Shown here: one piece after another, positions 34,099 through 43,406 of the stretch
Layout: each line of letters opens with the position of its first letter
How positions within the stretch are numbered: the first letter of the stretch is position 1
The notes under the pieces: model-generated
What the model was told of the DNA's origin: nothing
The model's input: only the letters and a program-made list of their open reading frames with translations
The model's database searches: none
Made by a program: the position numbers and the translations under genes
NCBI RefSeq assembly: GCF_022919835.1
Contig: NZ_CP095074.1
Span: 1,302,001-1,366,000 of the forward strand
Origin: Halobacillus shinanisalinarum
GTDB taxonomy: Bacteria; Bacillota; Bacilli; Bacillales; Halobacillaceae
Reading direction: 5' to 3'
DNA: 64,000 nucleotides

Positions 34099-34522
34099 AT
34101 AGCAGGAGGATGAAGGTCTCTCTGCTTTCAATCCCTACCTTGGAATACAGAAACCAAATTAAAATCTCACTCTTCCCCATTTAGATTATTTCTCATTCTT
34201 TCAACCAACCTAAATAAAATTGCAAAATAAGTCTTTAAATTAGAATGAATTTTTGCGGGGAAACAAATCAATACATACAACCTTCGCTCCTTTTATGAAT
34301 TCTGATTAAATATCAAACAAAGGGAATGACTAATCCCAGGGTGAGAGGGCTAAGTTAAAAAGCGCCTCCTGATACTCTTAATCAAGAGGCGCTTTCCTAT
34401 TTTTGCTTTCAGTTCTTACTCGGTCTAATCGTTACCTTCACTCCTTCTAATGATGACCTAAACATTTTAATTCTAGCAATGGATACAAAGGCTCATAAGA
34501 TAGTGGCGCTTTTTCTATTATT
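34099..34522. other. Convergent intergenic region with bidirectional terminator
   Basis: No gene is supported. The hairpin AAAGCGCCTC (34359-34368) / GAGGCGCTTT (34386-34395), extended inside by GAT/ATC, has T-rich sequence on both sides and should end both the amidohydrolase transcript (minus) and the HEAT-protein transcript (plus). Confidence 0.75.
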
Positions 34523-35887
34523 TCATATACCAGCTACATACTTTTTGCCTTCTGACCGTTCGTTAAACTCTTCCTTCGCTCTTTCGAGTATATTGTTCCT
34601 ATTCAATAATAGATCATAAGCTGTTAATGACATGGTTTTAGCTGCTAAGTGCATGCCTTGATAGCCAATGGAGGTTCCAAAAGAAGCGGTGGCCTGCCAA
34701 GAATGAAGCTGTACACCGACAGGCGCACAAGTAGTGCTGATCATCCCTGTTGGCGTAATGTAACTCACATCTCCAACATCGGTTGAACCTTGAATAGACT
34801 TTCCGGCTAATTGTTTATCATAGGAGAAGTTCGTTGGTAGTAACTCATCTACTGGATTACCAAATGTGCCGGTCGTGTTTTTTGACTTTATCGTTTCTAC
34901 AAGCCTCTCAGCAAACGATTGTTCTTCTTCGGTAAAGGAGGGCAAGCTACCTTCTTGCATAGTGCTGAACATCAACTCATTTAAACTGTCATTTGGCAAC
35001 GTATCATAAGGGAATGCCGAAACTTCATGTTCGACCTCTGTTTCGGTCATCAGGGCCGCACCTTTGGCAATATTTTTTACTCTTGTAAGGATGTCCTCGA
35101 CCTGATTTTTGGATGAGGCCCTTATATAGTACCAGACGCTCGCTGCTTCAGGAACAATATTAGGTGCCAGCCCTCCATTTGTTATGACATAGTGAATCCG
35201 TGTCCCATCTGGCACGTGTTCCCGAAGATAGTTCGTTCCGACATTCATGAGTTCCACACCGTCAAGAGCACTTCTACCCGCATGAGGTGCGGCTGCGGCG
35301 TGTGCCGTAATCCCTTTGAAGTGAAATTTAATGGAAACCATCGCCTGCATACTCATATTCATGACGGTATTGGAGTTCCCAGGGTGCCATGTTAAGGCAC
35401 AATCCAAATCATCAAAAACGCCAGCTTTAGCCATGTGGGTTTTCCCGGCAAGGACTTCTTCCGCCGGGCAACCATAATAGCGGATCGTGCCACTTAAGTC
35501 TTCCTCTGTCATTTTTTCTTTTAAAGCAATAACTGCTTCGACTCCGGCAGTCCCAAGTAAATTATGGCCGCACCCGTGACCAGGACCATTCGGAACAACT
35601 TCTTCTTGTGTAAAACCCGCTTTTTGGGAAAGTCCCGGTAAAGCATCAAACTCACCTAACACTCCAATAATAGGTTTGCCGCTGCCAAATTCAGCCACAA
35701 ATGCTGTGTTCACATCACCAACTGGATTCTCTATGCGAAAACCTGCCTCCTTTAATGTAGTCATTTGCAGGTTAGAAGCATATTTTTCTTCATAAGCAAG
35801 CTGGGGATTGTCCCAGATATTTTGTGCTATTTCCGTGAATTTGTCTTGATTTTGTTCGATCCATTGTAATAAATCACTTCTACTCAA
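34523..35887 (-). CDS. M20-family amidohydrolase (AbgB-like, p-aminobenzoyl-glutamate hydrolase subunit B type)
   Basis: Protein of 454 residues of the M20D/amidohydrolase family. Metal-site motifs are visible: GVLGEFDALPG, GPGHGCGHNLLGTAGV, YGCPAEE and LTWHPG, plus the dimerisation domain starting 'FHFKGITAHAAAAPHAGRSALDGVELMNVG' and the final 'GSTDVGDVSYITP'. It would hydrolyse an N-acyl amino acid or aminobenzoyl-glutamate-type amide. The start is probably the TTG at 35887 after GAGGAGGGGAACATC. It is the last gene of the operon DUF5058-membrane protein-amidohydrolase, under the divergent GAF-PucR regulator. A deleted second copy is at 48.9 kb. Confidence 0.9.
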   Translation of the reverse strand: MSRSDLLQWIEQNQDKFTEIAQNIWDNPQLAYEEKYASNLQMTTLKEAGFRIENPVGDVNTAFVAEFGSGKPIIGVLGEFDALPGLSQKAGFTQEEVVPNGPGHGCGHNLLGTAGVEAVIALKEKMTEEDLSGTIRYYGCPAEEVLAGKTHMAKAGVFDDLDCALTWHPGNSNTVMNMSMQAMVSIKFHFKGITAHAAAAPHAGRSALDGVELMNVGTNYLREHVPDGTRIHYVITNGGLAPNIVPEAASVWYYIRASSKNQVEDILTRVKNIAKGAALMTETEVEHEVSAFPYDTLPNDSLNELMFSTMQEGSLPSFTEEEQSFAERLVETIKSKNTTGTFGNPVDELLPTNFSYDKQLAGKSIQGSTDVGDVSYITPTGMISTTCAPVGVQLHSWQATASFGTSIGYQGMHLAAKTMSLTAYDLLLNRNNILERAKEEFNERSEGKKYVAGI

Positions 35888-35917
35888 GATGTTCCCCTCC
35901 TCTTTTTCTAATGGAAT

Positions 35918-36631
35918 CTATACTGATTGCTTAGCATCGTTTCTTTTTTCTAATAGAAGACAAATGCCGATCGTCAACACAATACATAGTAACATTTTTA
36001 AATAAACAACAAGTGCAGTCATGTTTATGATAAGTCCGATCAATAATGCTATGACTCCGTAAATTGGTTTTTTAATTGCGAACTGGGCTAACACTCCACC
36101 GAAGATCGCTGGTAAAACAAGCGGGAAAATTTGTTGAATATTTTCCGGGATAGCTGAAATGAGAACGGATCCACCTAAGATGATAGGAATAAGAAACACC
36201 TTGTTAACTAGTGAGGCTGCTCCTATTCCTAAGGTGGCTGTAATTTCTCCTTTTTTTGTCCCTGGCTCGGCACCAATCGCATTTTGGGCCGCTGCAGCAG
36301 AAGGCAGACACATGTTTCCTATGTTCCCTGTAAGGAAACTAATATACGTTCCTGATACACCCAACACAGGGAAATACATGATAGGTTCCAGTACCCACAC
36401 AACCGCAACGATTCCAGCATAGGCAACAAATCCTGCGAGAATAATCGTCCAACCAGGGTGATATCCGAGAACAAATGAAAGATATACAGGCAGCGACAGC
36501 GTTAAAATGATAGCAGCCCACAGCGTTAGTCGCCCCCAGAAGTGAGCCTTACCATGAAACTTGTCCATGGCGAAATTTTGAGTATTTGTGGAAAGTTCCT
36601 TATTCTCAACAGTTTCTTGGTTTACGCTCAT
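35918..36631 (-). CDS. Membrane protein of uncharacterised family, probable transport subunit
   Basis: Protein of 237 residues with about six helices. After a hydrophilic N-terminal tail of 35 residues come LTLWAAIILTLSLPVYLSFV, 'TIILAGFVAYAGIVAVVWVL', a distinctive loop LGVSGTYISFLTGNIGNMCL followed by PSAAAAQNAIGAEPGTKKGE, and three more helices. The loop is rich in Gly, Asn and small residues, like a substrate or ion path. The gene lies between the DUF5058 membrane protein and the amidohydrolase. I infer that the two membrane proteins form a two-part permease feeding the hydrolase; the family itself has no established function that I know. Start follows AGGAGGGATTGTATC. Confidence 0.75.
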   Translation of the reverse strand: MSVNQETVENKELSTNTQNFAMDKFHGKAHFWGRLTLWAAIILTLSLPVYLSFVLGYHPGWTIILAGFVAYAGIVAVVWVLEPIMYFPVLGVSGTYISFLTGNIGNMCLPSAAAAQNAIGAEPGTKKGEITATLGIGAASLVNKVFLIPIILGGSVLISAIPENIQQIFPLVLPAIFGGVLAQFAIKKPIYGVIALLIGLIINMTALVVYLKMLLCIVLTIGICLLLEKRNDAKQSV

Positions 36632-36664
36632 GATACAATCCCTCCTCGTTTCCTAATAGTGAGT

Positions 36665-36885
36665 GTTCAAAAAGTTGCCAAATGAGAAGGTCGACTAAGG
36701 TCACCACGACACGCGAGCAACGTCGACACTAGCACGTCCTGTGCATCGCAAGAAGATCAAGGTGGCGTAGTTTTGAGCACCGAGGAATTTACTTCTTGAA
36801 TAGGCTTGTAGACGCAGGTGCACACGTACTTCAAAAGCAAACCAACGAAGAGATTCGACTCTTATCATTTGGTGACTTTTTGAAC
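36665..36885. mobile_element. MITE-like intergenic element with terminal inverted repeats
   Basis: About 221 bases between the two membrane-protein genes are bounded by near-perfect inverted repeats: GTTCAAAAAGTTGCCAAATG (36665-36684) against a right end (36866-36885) whose complement differs at two positions; pairing continues several bases further in. The core is GC-richer than its surroundings, has short dyads (GTCGACnnTAGCACGTCC, GTGCACACGTACTTC) and no ORF. Size, ends and lack of coding fit a non-autonomous miniature element or a bcr-like structured repeat. Confidence 0.7.
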
Positions 36886-36892
36886 AAACCTC

Positions 36893-37603
36893 TTATAATG
36901 CGAAGTAACCGACGAATAAACCAGCAATAATCGAAAATCCTAGTGACCACTCTCGTAACCAATTAAGTTGATGTTTGTTGGCAAGTGAAGTTGAAATGAT
37001 CATCGTTATACTCGCTGTAATGACAACCAAGATGTAGGCGAAACCTTTGATCATTTCAGCACTTGCTAAATTACCGAAGGCTGCAACCATCGCCGCAGTT
37101 GTGACAACCATCATCGTTTTTTTACTTTTTTCACTTTTATTTGTTACTTTTTTCTCTACCTTACTCATCGACTTAGTGGCCAAAGCGGTAAATACTAACC
37201 AACCTACTCCTCCAAGACATAAGGTCCAGGCAACGGTGGTAAATGCTTGATAGTTAAAATCGGAACTGCCCAAGCCAGTCCCATAGGCATCCGCACCAAG
37301 ACTCGCTCCCACGGATTCTATTGGAGCAGAACCAATAATTCCAATTCTCATTAAAGTGAGGGGATCCCCAAGGAGCGGAATAAGAGAAATAGCGACGATT
37401 ATTATCGCAAACGAAGGACCTATTGCTGCAATGGCTCCCGTTTTAAGTGCGCTATGTACTTCCTCCGTACTCATGCCTATCTCTTTGCTTGTTTTAGCAG
37501 CCAACATGATAAACTTTATAGCCTGAAAAACAACAATAGCCAGAACGAGTGTTGCAATGATCCAAACTATACCACTATTAGCTAACCTCATTACCTCTTC
37601 CAA
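36893..37603 (-). CDS. DUF5058 family membrane protein
   Basis: Protein of 236 residues with about seven helices. The sequence 'GMSTEEVHSALKTGAIAAIGPSFAIIIVAISLIPLLGDPLTLMRIGIIGSAPIE', followed by GASLGADAYGTG, is the pattern I associate with DUF5058, a family described mainly from Firmicutes without assigned role. The start appears to be TTG at 37603, after AGAGGCGATGATTT. It is first in the operon with the second membrane protein and the M20 amidohydrolase, although the MITE-like insertion separates it from them. The divergent regulator at 37823 suggests substrate-induced expression. Confidence 0.8.
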   Translation of the reverse strand: MEEVMRLANSGIVWIIATLVLAIVVFQAIKFIMLAAKTSKEIGMSTEEVHSALKTGAIAAIGPSFAIIIVAISLIPLLGDPLTLMRIGIIGSAPIESVGASLGADAYGTGLGSSDFNYQAFTTVAWTLCLGGVGWLVFTALATKSMSKVEKKVTNKSEKSKKTMMVVTTAAMVAAFGNLASAEMIKGFAYILVVITASITMIISTSLANKHQLNWLREWSLGFSIIAGLFVGYFAL

Positions 37604-37822
37604 AAATCATCGCCTCTTTTCTAAAAAAGTTTAATTAATCTACACCACTCTTGCGGGTGATGGTCCAACTAGAAAATCATGTAAGCACTTACATTTAACC
37701 CTTAGATATTTTCAAACTATTCAGTTTACTATACAATTAGGATGATGAGAATACAATGTATATTTATCTATAATTTATAATGATTATATGTAGGTTTTTA
37801 CATTGCGTGAGGAGAGGAATAG

Positions 37823-39946
37823 ATGAGTACGCTTGAATATGGGTACCGCTTTTTAAAGAGCAAGTTAAAAAATAACAACTTTTGTATTTGGAGTTATGAC
37901 TACTATAAAAATGATATTTATTTAATGTATGATTCTGGTCACCAAAAGGGTGCACCACCGAGTTTTCCCAAGTCCCCACCCGGTGATTCTAGGTATAAAA
38001 TAAAAAGGCAGCACAATAAAGTAACTTTGTATTTTTATTACGAACAGGGAACTCAGGTAGCGATTTGTATTTTTCACGACTCATTTCCACTGACGAACGA
38101 GGACGTGGAGCACGCCTATCACCTCATGCGTGTATTCGATCTTGAACAAACGATCCAACTAAAAACAACAGAAATGAAGACAATGGTGGATAGCATTCGT
38201 TCGATCACCTCCACCCTCCATCTTGATCAAGTGTTGGAAAACATTATTAGGAATGCGTTAAAGGTAATCCCGGCAGCAGATGCAGGCTATTTAATGCTTT
38301 ATGATCCTGATGAGAAAAAACTAAAGTCGAAAGCCCCTGTAGGATTTAATGACTTAATTTATCAATTTAATGTAAAAGTAGGTGAAGCCATCACAGGGAA
38401 GGTTTTTGAAGACGGAAAAGGGAGGATCTTCAATTCCCGAAAAGAGCTTTTTGATGAGATGCATACAAACAATATATCAGCTGAAAACCTTCAGTATATT
38501 ATTCATTCATCCAAATTTACTGAGGGAGCCATCTGTGTTCCTATCTCAATTGATGAAGAAAGAATCGGTGTAATGATTATTCACCAGTGGAAAATCAAGC
38601 GAAAACTGACTGAACATGATTTAAATTTGTTACAAGGTTTTGCCGTACAGGCAGCCATTGCCATCCAAAATGCCCGATTTCACACAGAAACCAGCCAGAG
38701 ACTCGAGGAAATTACGGCATTAAGTAGTGAGTTAACAAAAAAAAATTCACAACTGGAACAACGGCAGGAAGTCCATGAAACATTAATGAGCATTTCTTTG
38801 AGAAATAAAGGAATGAATCTGCTGGTTGATGAGCTGGAAAAAATGATTGATAGGAAAGTATGGTTATTTAACGGCCTTGACAATACGTTTTATTCTACTG
38901 ATCCAAGTTCAATACCATATTTCAGCATATTTGAGGTTAAAACAATTTTTTCGAAGAAACGCCAGGCTGTTCACGTGAAAGTCGTTGTACAAACGGAGAA
39001 TATGTTTTATTTATTCCCCATTTATAATGGGTCTGTGTTTCTTGGCTGCCTAATCATCCAACTAAACCATTCACTTTCTAAATCTGACCGAATTACACTT
39101 GAACAAGGCAGCTCGGTTATAGCGTTGGAGTTAGTAAAAAAACAGACAGTTACAACTATTTACAACCGAAAAACCTATGAGAAATTTCAAGAGTTACTCC
39201 AGTGTGAAGATCTTTCCCACTTGCGGAAATTAGGAAAAGAGTCTGGTCTCAATCCGTCTTCCTATTGGATGATTTGCATCCTAGAAATACCAAAGTATTC
39301 CGTTGATACTCAGTATTTAGATGTAGCCATATATCAACTCATTTCTGGCGTAAATACAGAATTTCCCTCTACAGAAAAACTGGCCTATGGTTTTTATAAC
39401 AAAGTAATTTTACTGATCTCGCTTCCAGGACCAGCCGAATTAAAGCGTATTCATGAAAGGCTGTATGTGGTGAGAGAAGAATGGAAGAACACCGATAGTC
39501 AGATCCTTCGCGGCGGGCTAAGTAATGTTTATGATGGGCTTGAGAATATCCAGAAATGCTATGAGGAGGCCAATAAAACCTTGGATTATCTAAATCATCG
39601 CAACAGGACAGAAATTATTCGGTATGAAGACATTGGATTAAATCGATTATTTTTAAACCAGCCTACAGAAGAAATTGAACAATTTATTAATGAAACGCTC
39701 TCGCCCCTCTCCCCTACTAACGAGAAGCATAAGGAGCTGGAAGAAACGTTGCTTATCTACATGGAGCTGAACCGTTCTGCCAATAAAACAGCTGATCATC
39801 TTCATATTCACATTAATACACTTTATCAACGATTAAAAAAAATTGAAGACTTACTGAATATTGATTTACGTGATAGTGAAGATATGTTGGAAATACAGCT
39901 TGCTTGCCATCTCAAAAGATCTCATATGGCTGTACTCAGAAACTAA
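37823..39946 (+). CDS. GAF-domain PucR-family transcriptional regulator
   Basis: Protein of 707 residues. A GAF domain covers roughly residues 120-290 ('STLHLDQVLENIIRNALKVIPAADAGYLMLYDPDEKKLKSKAPVG', 'AICVPISIDEERIGVMIIHQ'), followed by a short coiled coil, a CdaR/GGDEF-like region and the C-terminal PucR helix-turn-helix 'MELNRSANKTADHLHIHINTLYQRLKKIEDLLNIDLRD'. The first 100 residues form an additional sensor-like region. It is transcribed divergently from the DUF5058-permease-amidohydrolase operon, 219 bases apart, so it most likely activates that operon in response to the imported compound. The start follows GTGAGGAGAGGAATAG. Confidence 0.9.
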   Translation: MSTLEYGYRFLKSKLKNNNFCIWSYDYYKNDIYLMYDSGHQKGAPPSFPKSPPGDSRYKIKRQHNKVTLYFYYEQGTQVAICIFHDSFPLTNEDVEHAYHLMRVFDLEQTIQLKTTEMKTMVDSIRSITSTLHLDQVLENIIRNALKVIPAADAGYLMLYDPDEKKLKSKAPVGFNDLIYQFNVKVGEAITGKVFEDGKGRIFNSRKELFDEMHTNNISAENLQYIIHSSKFTEGAICVPISIDEERIGVMIIHQWKIKRKLTEHDLNLLQGFAVQAAIAIQNARFHTETSQRLEEITALSSELTKKNSQLEQRQEVHETLMSISLRNKGMNLLVDELEKMIDRKVWLFNGLDNTFYSTDPSSIPYFSIFEVKTIFSKKRQAVHVKVVVQTENMFYLFPIYNGSVFLGCLIIQLNHSLSKSDRITLEQGSSVIALELVKKQTVTTIYNRKTYEKFQELLQCEDLSHLRKLGKESGLNPSSYWMICILEIPKYSVDTQYLDVAIYQLISGVNTEFPSTEKLAYGFYNKVILLISLPGPAELKRIHERLYVVREEWKNTDSQILRGGLSNVYDGLENIQKCYEEANKTLDYLNHRNRTEIIRYEDIGLNRLFLNQPTEEIEQFINETLSPLSPTNEKHKELEETLLIYMELNRSANKTADHLHIHINTLYQRLKKIEDLLNIDLRDSEDMLEIQLACHLKRSHMAVLRN

Positions 39947-40043
39947 ATAAAAATCGAGTTCTACGAGTTAACTTTAGCCAGGGATAATCCCTTGGTTGAG
40001 GAGTTGCTCTATTTGCTCTTCGTAAACATATTTTGCTGTCATG

Positions 40044-40075
40044 AAATCGTCTTAAAATCGTTTAAGGCGATTTTG
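40044..40075 (+). terminator. Terminator of the GAF-PucR gene
   Basis: AAATCG-t-CTTAAA pairs with TTTAAG-g-CGATTT around a 4-base loop, followed by TTGTTTGTT. It lies about 100 bases after the stop codon at 39946. The rest of the 40076-40407 spacer, leading to the NprR-like gene, contains no supported gene. Confidence 0.6.
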
Positions 40076-40407
40076 TTTGTTAAACCTCTGTTGTTATATT
40101 TAATGATTTAAGGTCTTCATTTACTCCAATTTATCCCTCAATTACATCATGCATCGCCTCCAATAATTTCCTTTTTTAGTAGCGCAAGAAAGATCCTTAC
40201 TGTAAAATTGTTAGTATATGGGAGGGGAAATGTAAGATTACGAGAGAATTTGTATAACCAAACGCTAATTTAATAAATACATCTGAAAATTCTAAACACA
40301 AAAACTCACTCATAATGCGTGAATAGCTCTAAGTAAATGAAAATGGATTGATTCGTTCTATAAAGACCTATTTTAAACTCATTAATTTAATATAAGGGGA
40401 TCTCATT

Positions 40408-41639
40408 ATGAATGAAGGGAAGATTATAAAATTTTACCGTGAGCAGTCGGGAATGACACAGGAACAGCTTGGAAAAGGAGTTTGTTCTGTTACGCATATC
40501 AGCAAAATTGAACTCGGGCAAACCCATTACTCTCCGGAAATCATAACACTGGTGTCCAAACGTCTCAACATCAATATTAAAGAAGAAATCAATGCTTTTA
40601 AAAAGACAAAACAAGGGCTTGACCAATGGCTTAATGCCATGATTATGGAAAGGAAGCAGGAAGTAGAAACCATAAAGAGCGAGTTTGAGAACAATAACAT
40701 CATTGAAATATCTGAGTATCATTCTTTCTACAAATTACTCTTAGCCAGATACTATCTTTTAAACGAAAAGCACGATGTGGCCTGTGACATCATAAGAATT
40801 TTTAAAAAGGGCGATAAAGAACTTCCTCCATATGAAAGCAACCTATATAAACACGTTCTGGGGATCCTTCTTTTAAAAAATCAGGAATATCAGCAAGCCA
40901 TTGAAACCTTGAAATCGATTAATAATGACACATACAAAAACCCAGAGTATTTTTATCATTTGGCGATTGCTTACGAGGCTAATGACGCTAAGCATATGGC
41001 CTACTCCTGTGCTAAAGAAGCGCTTCGATACTTTAAAGAAACAAGTAACTTCTTAAGAATCATCGATGTAGAAATGCTTATTTTAATTCTGAAAAGTCAT
41101 GACAAACACCACGATTTCAATGATAGGTGCAGAAAATACGAAGCTTTAATCCAAAGTTGTGAGCTGTGCCATACCTCGGCAAGAAAGGCAGTAATGCTAC
41201 ATAATATGGCTTTCGAATATTTTGTTATAAAGTATTATGAAACAGCGGGAAAACTATACAAACAATCTATGGATCTGAAGGATAAAAAATCGGGCAAATA
41301 TTTATTGTCCTTAGAGGGGTACATTCAAAGCTGCTTAAAGGGGAGCAAACACCTTCTGGTAAGCTATTAAGCCTTGCTCAAGAAGGGATAGACACGGCTA
41401 ATGAAATGGAGACGCCATTGTATAGTTATATTCTTAAACTTACCATTTTTTTAATAAAAAAAGAGTACGCAGGGTATTATACCTACTTAAATGACCATGC
41501 CTTACCCTTCTTTAAACGATACGGCCATGTTTATTTAATCAAACGATCCGAAAAAGAACTCTTCAACCACTACTCCAAGATCGGTCAATTTAAGAAAGCA
41601 GTAGCCCTCGCACAACCCGTCATGAATTATGAAAACTAA
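40408..41639 (+). pseudogene. NprR-like RRNPP regulator (HTH + TPR), apparent frameshift
   Basis: The N-terminus is a helix-turn-helix of the RRNPP type (IIKFYREQSGMTQEQLGKGV, CSVTHISKIELGQTHYSPEI). The rest is tetratricopeptide-like helices that bind signalling peptides. The frame breaks at a GGGG run (41340-41343): as written it ends after 320 residues, but one added G gives SCLKGEQTPSGKLLSLAQEG and a continuous protein of about 411 residues, near the length of Bacillus cereus-group NprR. It is convergent with an M4 protease gene, the known NprR target type. No peptide-pheromone (NprX-like) gene is present in the 40 bases downstream. Confidence 0.8.
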
Positions 41640-41671
41640 AACGACACCGCCATTTGTGTGGCAGTGTCGTT
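41640..41671. terminator. Bidirectional terminator between the NprR-like and protease genes
   Basis: ACGACAC-c-GCCA pairs with TGGC-a-GTGTCGT with a 6-base loop. On the minus strand it is followed by TTTTAGTTTTC, so it mainly ends the protease transcript. Confidence 0.85.
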
Positions 41672-41680
41672 CATAAATAG

Positions 41681-43345
41681 TTATTGTACGCCTACAGCTT
41701 TATACGCCTTCTTCACGGCTTCTACCTCTGCTGAAGATTCACCATAGATCGCTGTCGCAGCTTCGATTGCTGCCTGACGCATCATGCTGAAATCAGATGA
41801 AGCTGTTAAGTATTGCGTGTTAGCGAGATAATAGATCTGTTCTGTGGCTTCTCGTCCGACTCCTTCAACAGTAACTCCATAGTGTGTACCACCTTCAGAA
41901 ATAAGATAGGCTGCTTTGTTGTTAATGCTTGAGTTAATATGAACGCCGCCATTGTCTTCTTCACCGGTGTATTTTTTGCTGTAGTGGTCAGGATAAGGGC
42001 CTGTCAGAGCGTTTGTTGCGGAAGCTGGATCTTTCAATGTACGTAAGGCATCCCCTTCAATCTCCGGGGTATAAACATCTTCTCCAATCTTCCAATCTTC
42101 ACGGTCAACCATGACACCGAGGATATCAGAGATGGATTCATTTAATGCTCCTGATTCGTTTTCGTAAACCAGATCTGAAGTAGTATCTGTGACAGCATGT
42201 GTAAGTTCATGGGCGATGACGTCTTTTGCCCCAGATAACGAGATGAACGTCTCCCCGTCTCCGTCACCATACATCATTTGCTTTCCGTTCCATGCCGCAT
42301 TATTCCAGTTTTCACCCACATGGACGGAAGAAATTAATTTCGCTCCTTGATCATCGTAAGAGTCGCGTCCGAATGTTTCTTTGTAGTAATCGTAGACGTC
42401 TGCTGCATTTACTTGTGCTGAAACCGCAGCAGAGTCAGAGAAATATTTATGGTCGCTCGTCAGCTCTTCTCCCGTATAATCAGTAAGCTGGGATAGAAGA
42501 TTGAAAATAAGTGGATCAATATGCTGCGCGTGGAATGTATGAACCCCTTCACCTCTCGTTCCATCAAATAGGAAATAGTTTCCTTCATCGCCCTTGGTCA
42601 CTTCAAACATCTGTTTATTACCGAGCACACCCTTCCCGAAACCGGTTACGTGATCTATTTCATTAACCATTTGAATAACATTTCCATTCGTAGCGTCAAT
42701 AAAATAGTGCCAATAGCCTGGTTCAGGCTCTGAAGTCGAGGCTTTCACAAGGTAAGTAAGATGAAACTCCCCTTCATGTTCAAAGATATATAGCTTGCTG
42801 CTAATATCGCCGTCGTAATTCTCGACATGACCGATTTTCTTATCGATCGCCTGCTTAGTGATTTCTACGGCTTCATCATCTGAAATCGAAGGCTCAGTTG
42901 GAATCTTTTTCTCATCAAGGTTAGGGACAACTTGCCCAAAGAAAGATGTCACATGGTTATTTTCATCCAAGGTAATGGTTTGGTCCGACCCATATATAGG
43001 TATGTCCTTGTATTGTTCAACAAGTCTGAGATGGTGGGTTCCATTTTTCTTACTCGCTTTTTGCTTTACGACTTTGAAATGTTGTTTCATATCCCCTTTC
43101 AACTTAAACAATTTACCGTTAGCTTTCATGAAGGCCAACGCGACTTCCTCTTCACTCAACGGTTCTGTTTTTGTTAAACTCTTTGGTTGCGGTGCTTGCC
43201 AGTTTCCAATGATATAGGATGGCGTATTGTATTTCTCGTTGAACTCAACCTTTTTCTCGTCAGCATAGGCGGTTGTGCCTAGTGAGGCAAACCCTCCTAA
43301 TGCAAGGGATAGTGCCAATGTGGAAGATACTATTTTTTTGTTCAC
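41681..43345 (-). CDS. npr: Secreted M4-family neutral metalloprotease (bacillolysin/thermolysin-like)
   Basis: Preproprotein of 554 residues. The signal peptide 'MNKKIVSSTLALSLALGG' continues to an Ala-x-Ala site in TAYADEKK; an FTP/PepSY propeptide follows up to about residue 230, then the mature protease. Zinc-site HELTH is at residues 379-383, the third ligand Glu403 lies in SGALNES, and the catalytic His469 is in DNGGVHINS. Calcium-site residues around EDVYTPEIEGDALR are present. The enzyme degrades extracellular protein. The start is GTG after AAGGAGTGGTTTGTC. The convergent NprR-like regulator suggests quorum-type control; TasA lies upstream on the same strand. Confidence 0.95.
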   Translation of the reverse strand: MNKKIVSSTLALSLALGGFASLGTTAYADEKKVEFNEKYNTPSYIIGNWQAPQPKSLTKTEPLSEEEVALAFMKANGKLFKLKGDMKQHFKVVKQKASKKNGTHHLRLVEQYKDIPIYGSDQTITLDENNHVTSFFGQVVPNLDEKKIPTEPSISDDEAVEITKQAIDKKIGHVENYDGDISSKLYIFEHEGEFHLTYLVKASTSEPEPGYWHYFIDATNGNVIQMVNEIDHVTGFGKGVLGNKQMFEVTKGDEGNYFLFDGTRGEGVHTFHAQHIDPLIFNLLSQLTDYTGEELTSDHKYFSDSAAVSAQVNAADVYDYYKETFGRDSYDDQGAKLISSVHVGENWNNAAWNGKQMMYGDGDGETFISLSGAKDVIAHELTHAVTDTTSDLVYENESGALNESISDILGVMVDREDWKIGEDVYTPEIEGDALRTLKDPASATNALTGPYPDHYSKKYTGEEDNGGVHINSSINNKAAYLISEGGTHYGVTVEGVGREATEQIYYLANTQYLTASSDFSMMRQAAIEAATAIYGESSAEVEAVKKAYKAVGVQ

Positions 43346-43406
43346 GACAAACCACTCCTTCAGTTTATTTAGGATGAAACATCTTTAGGGATTTAGCTTA
43401 ATCGAC

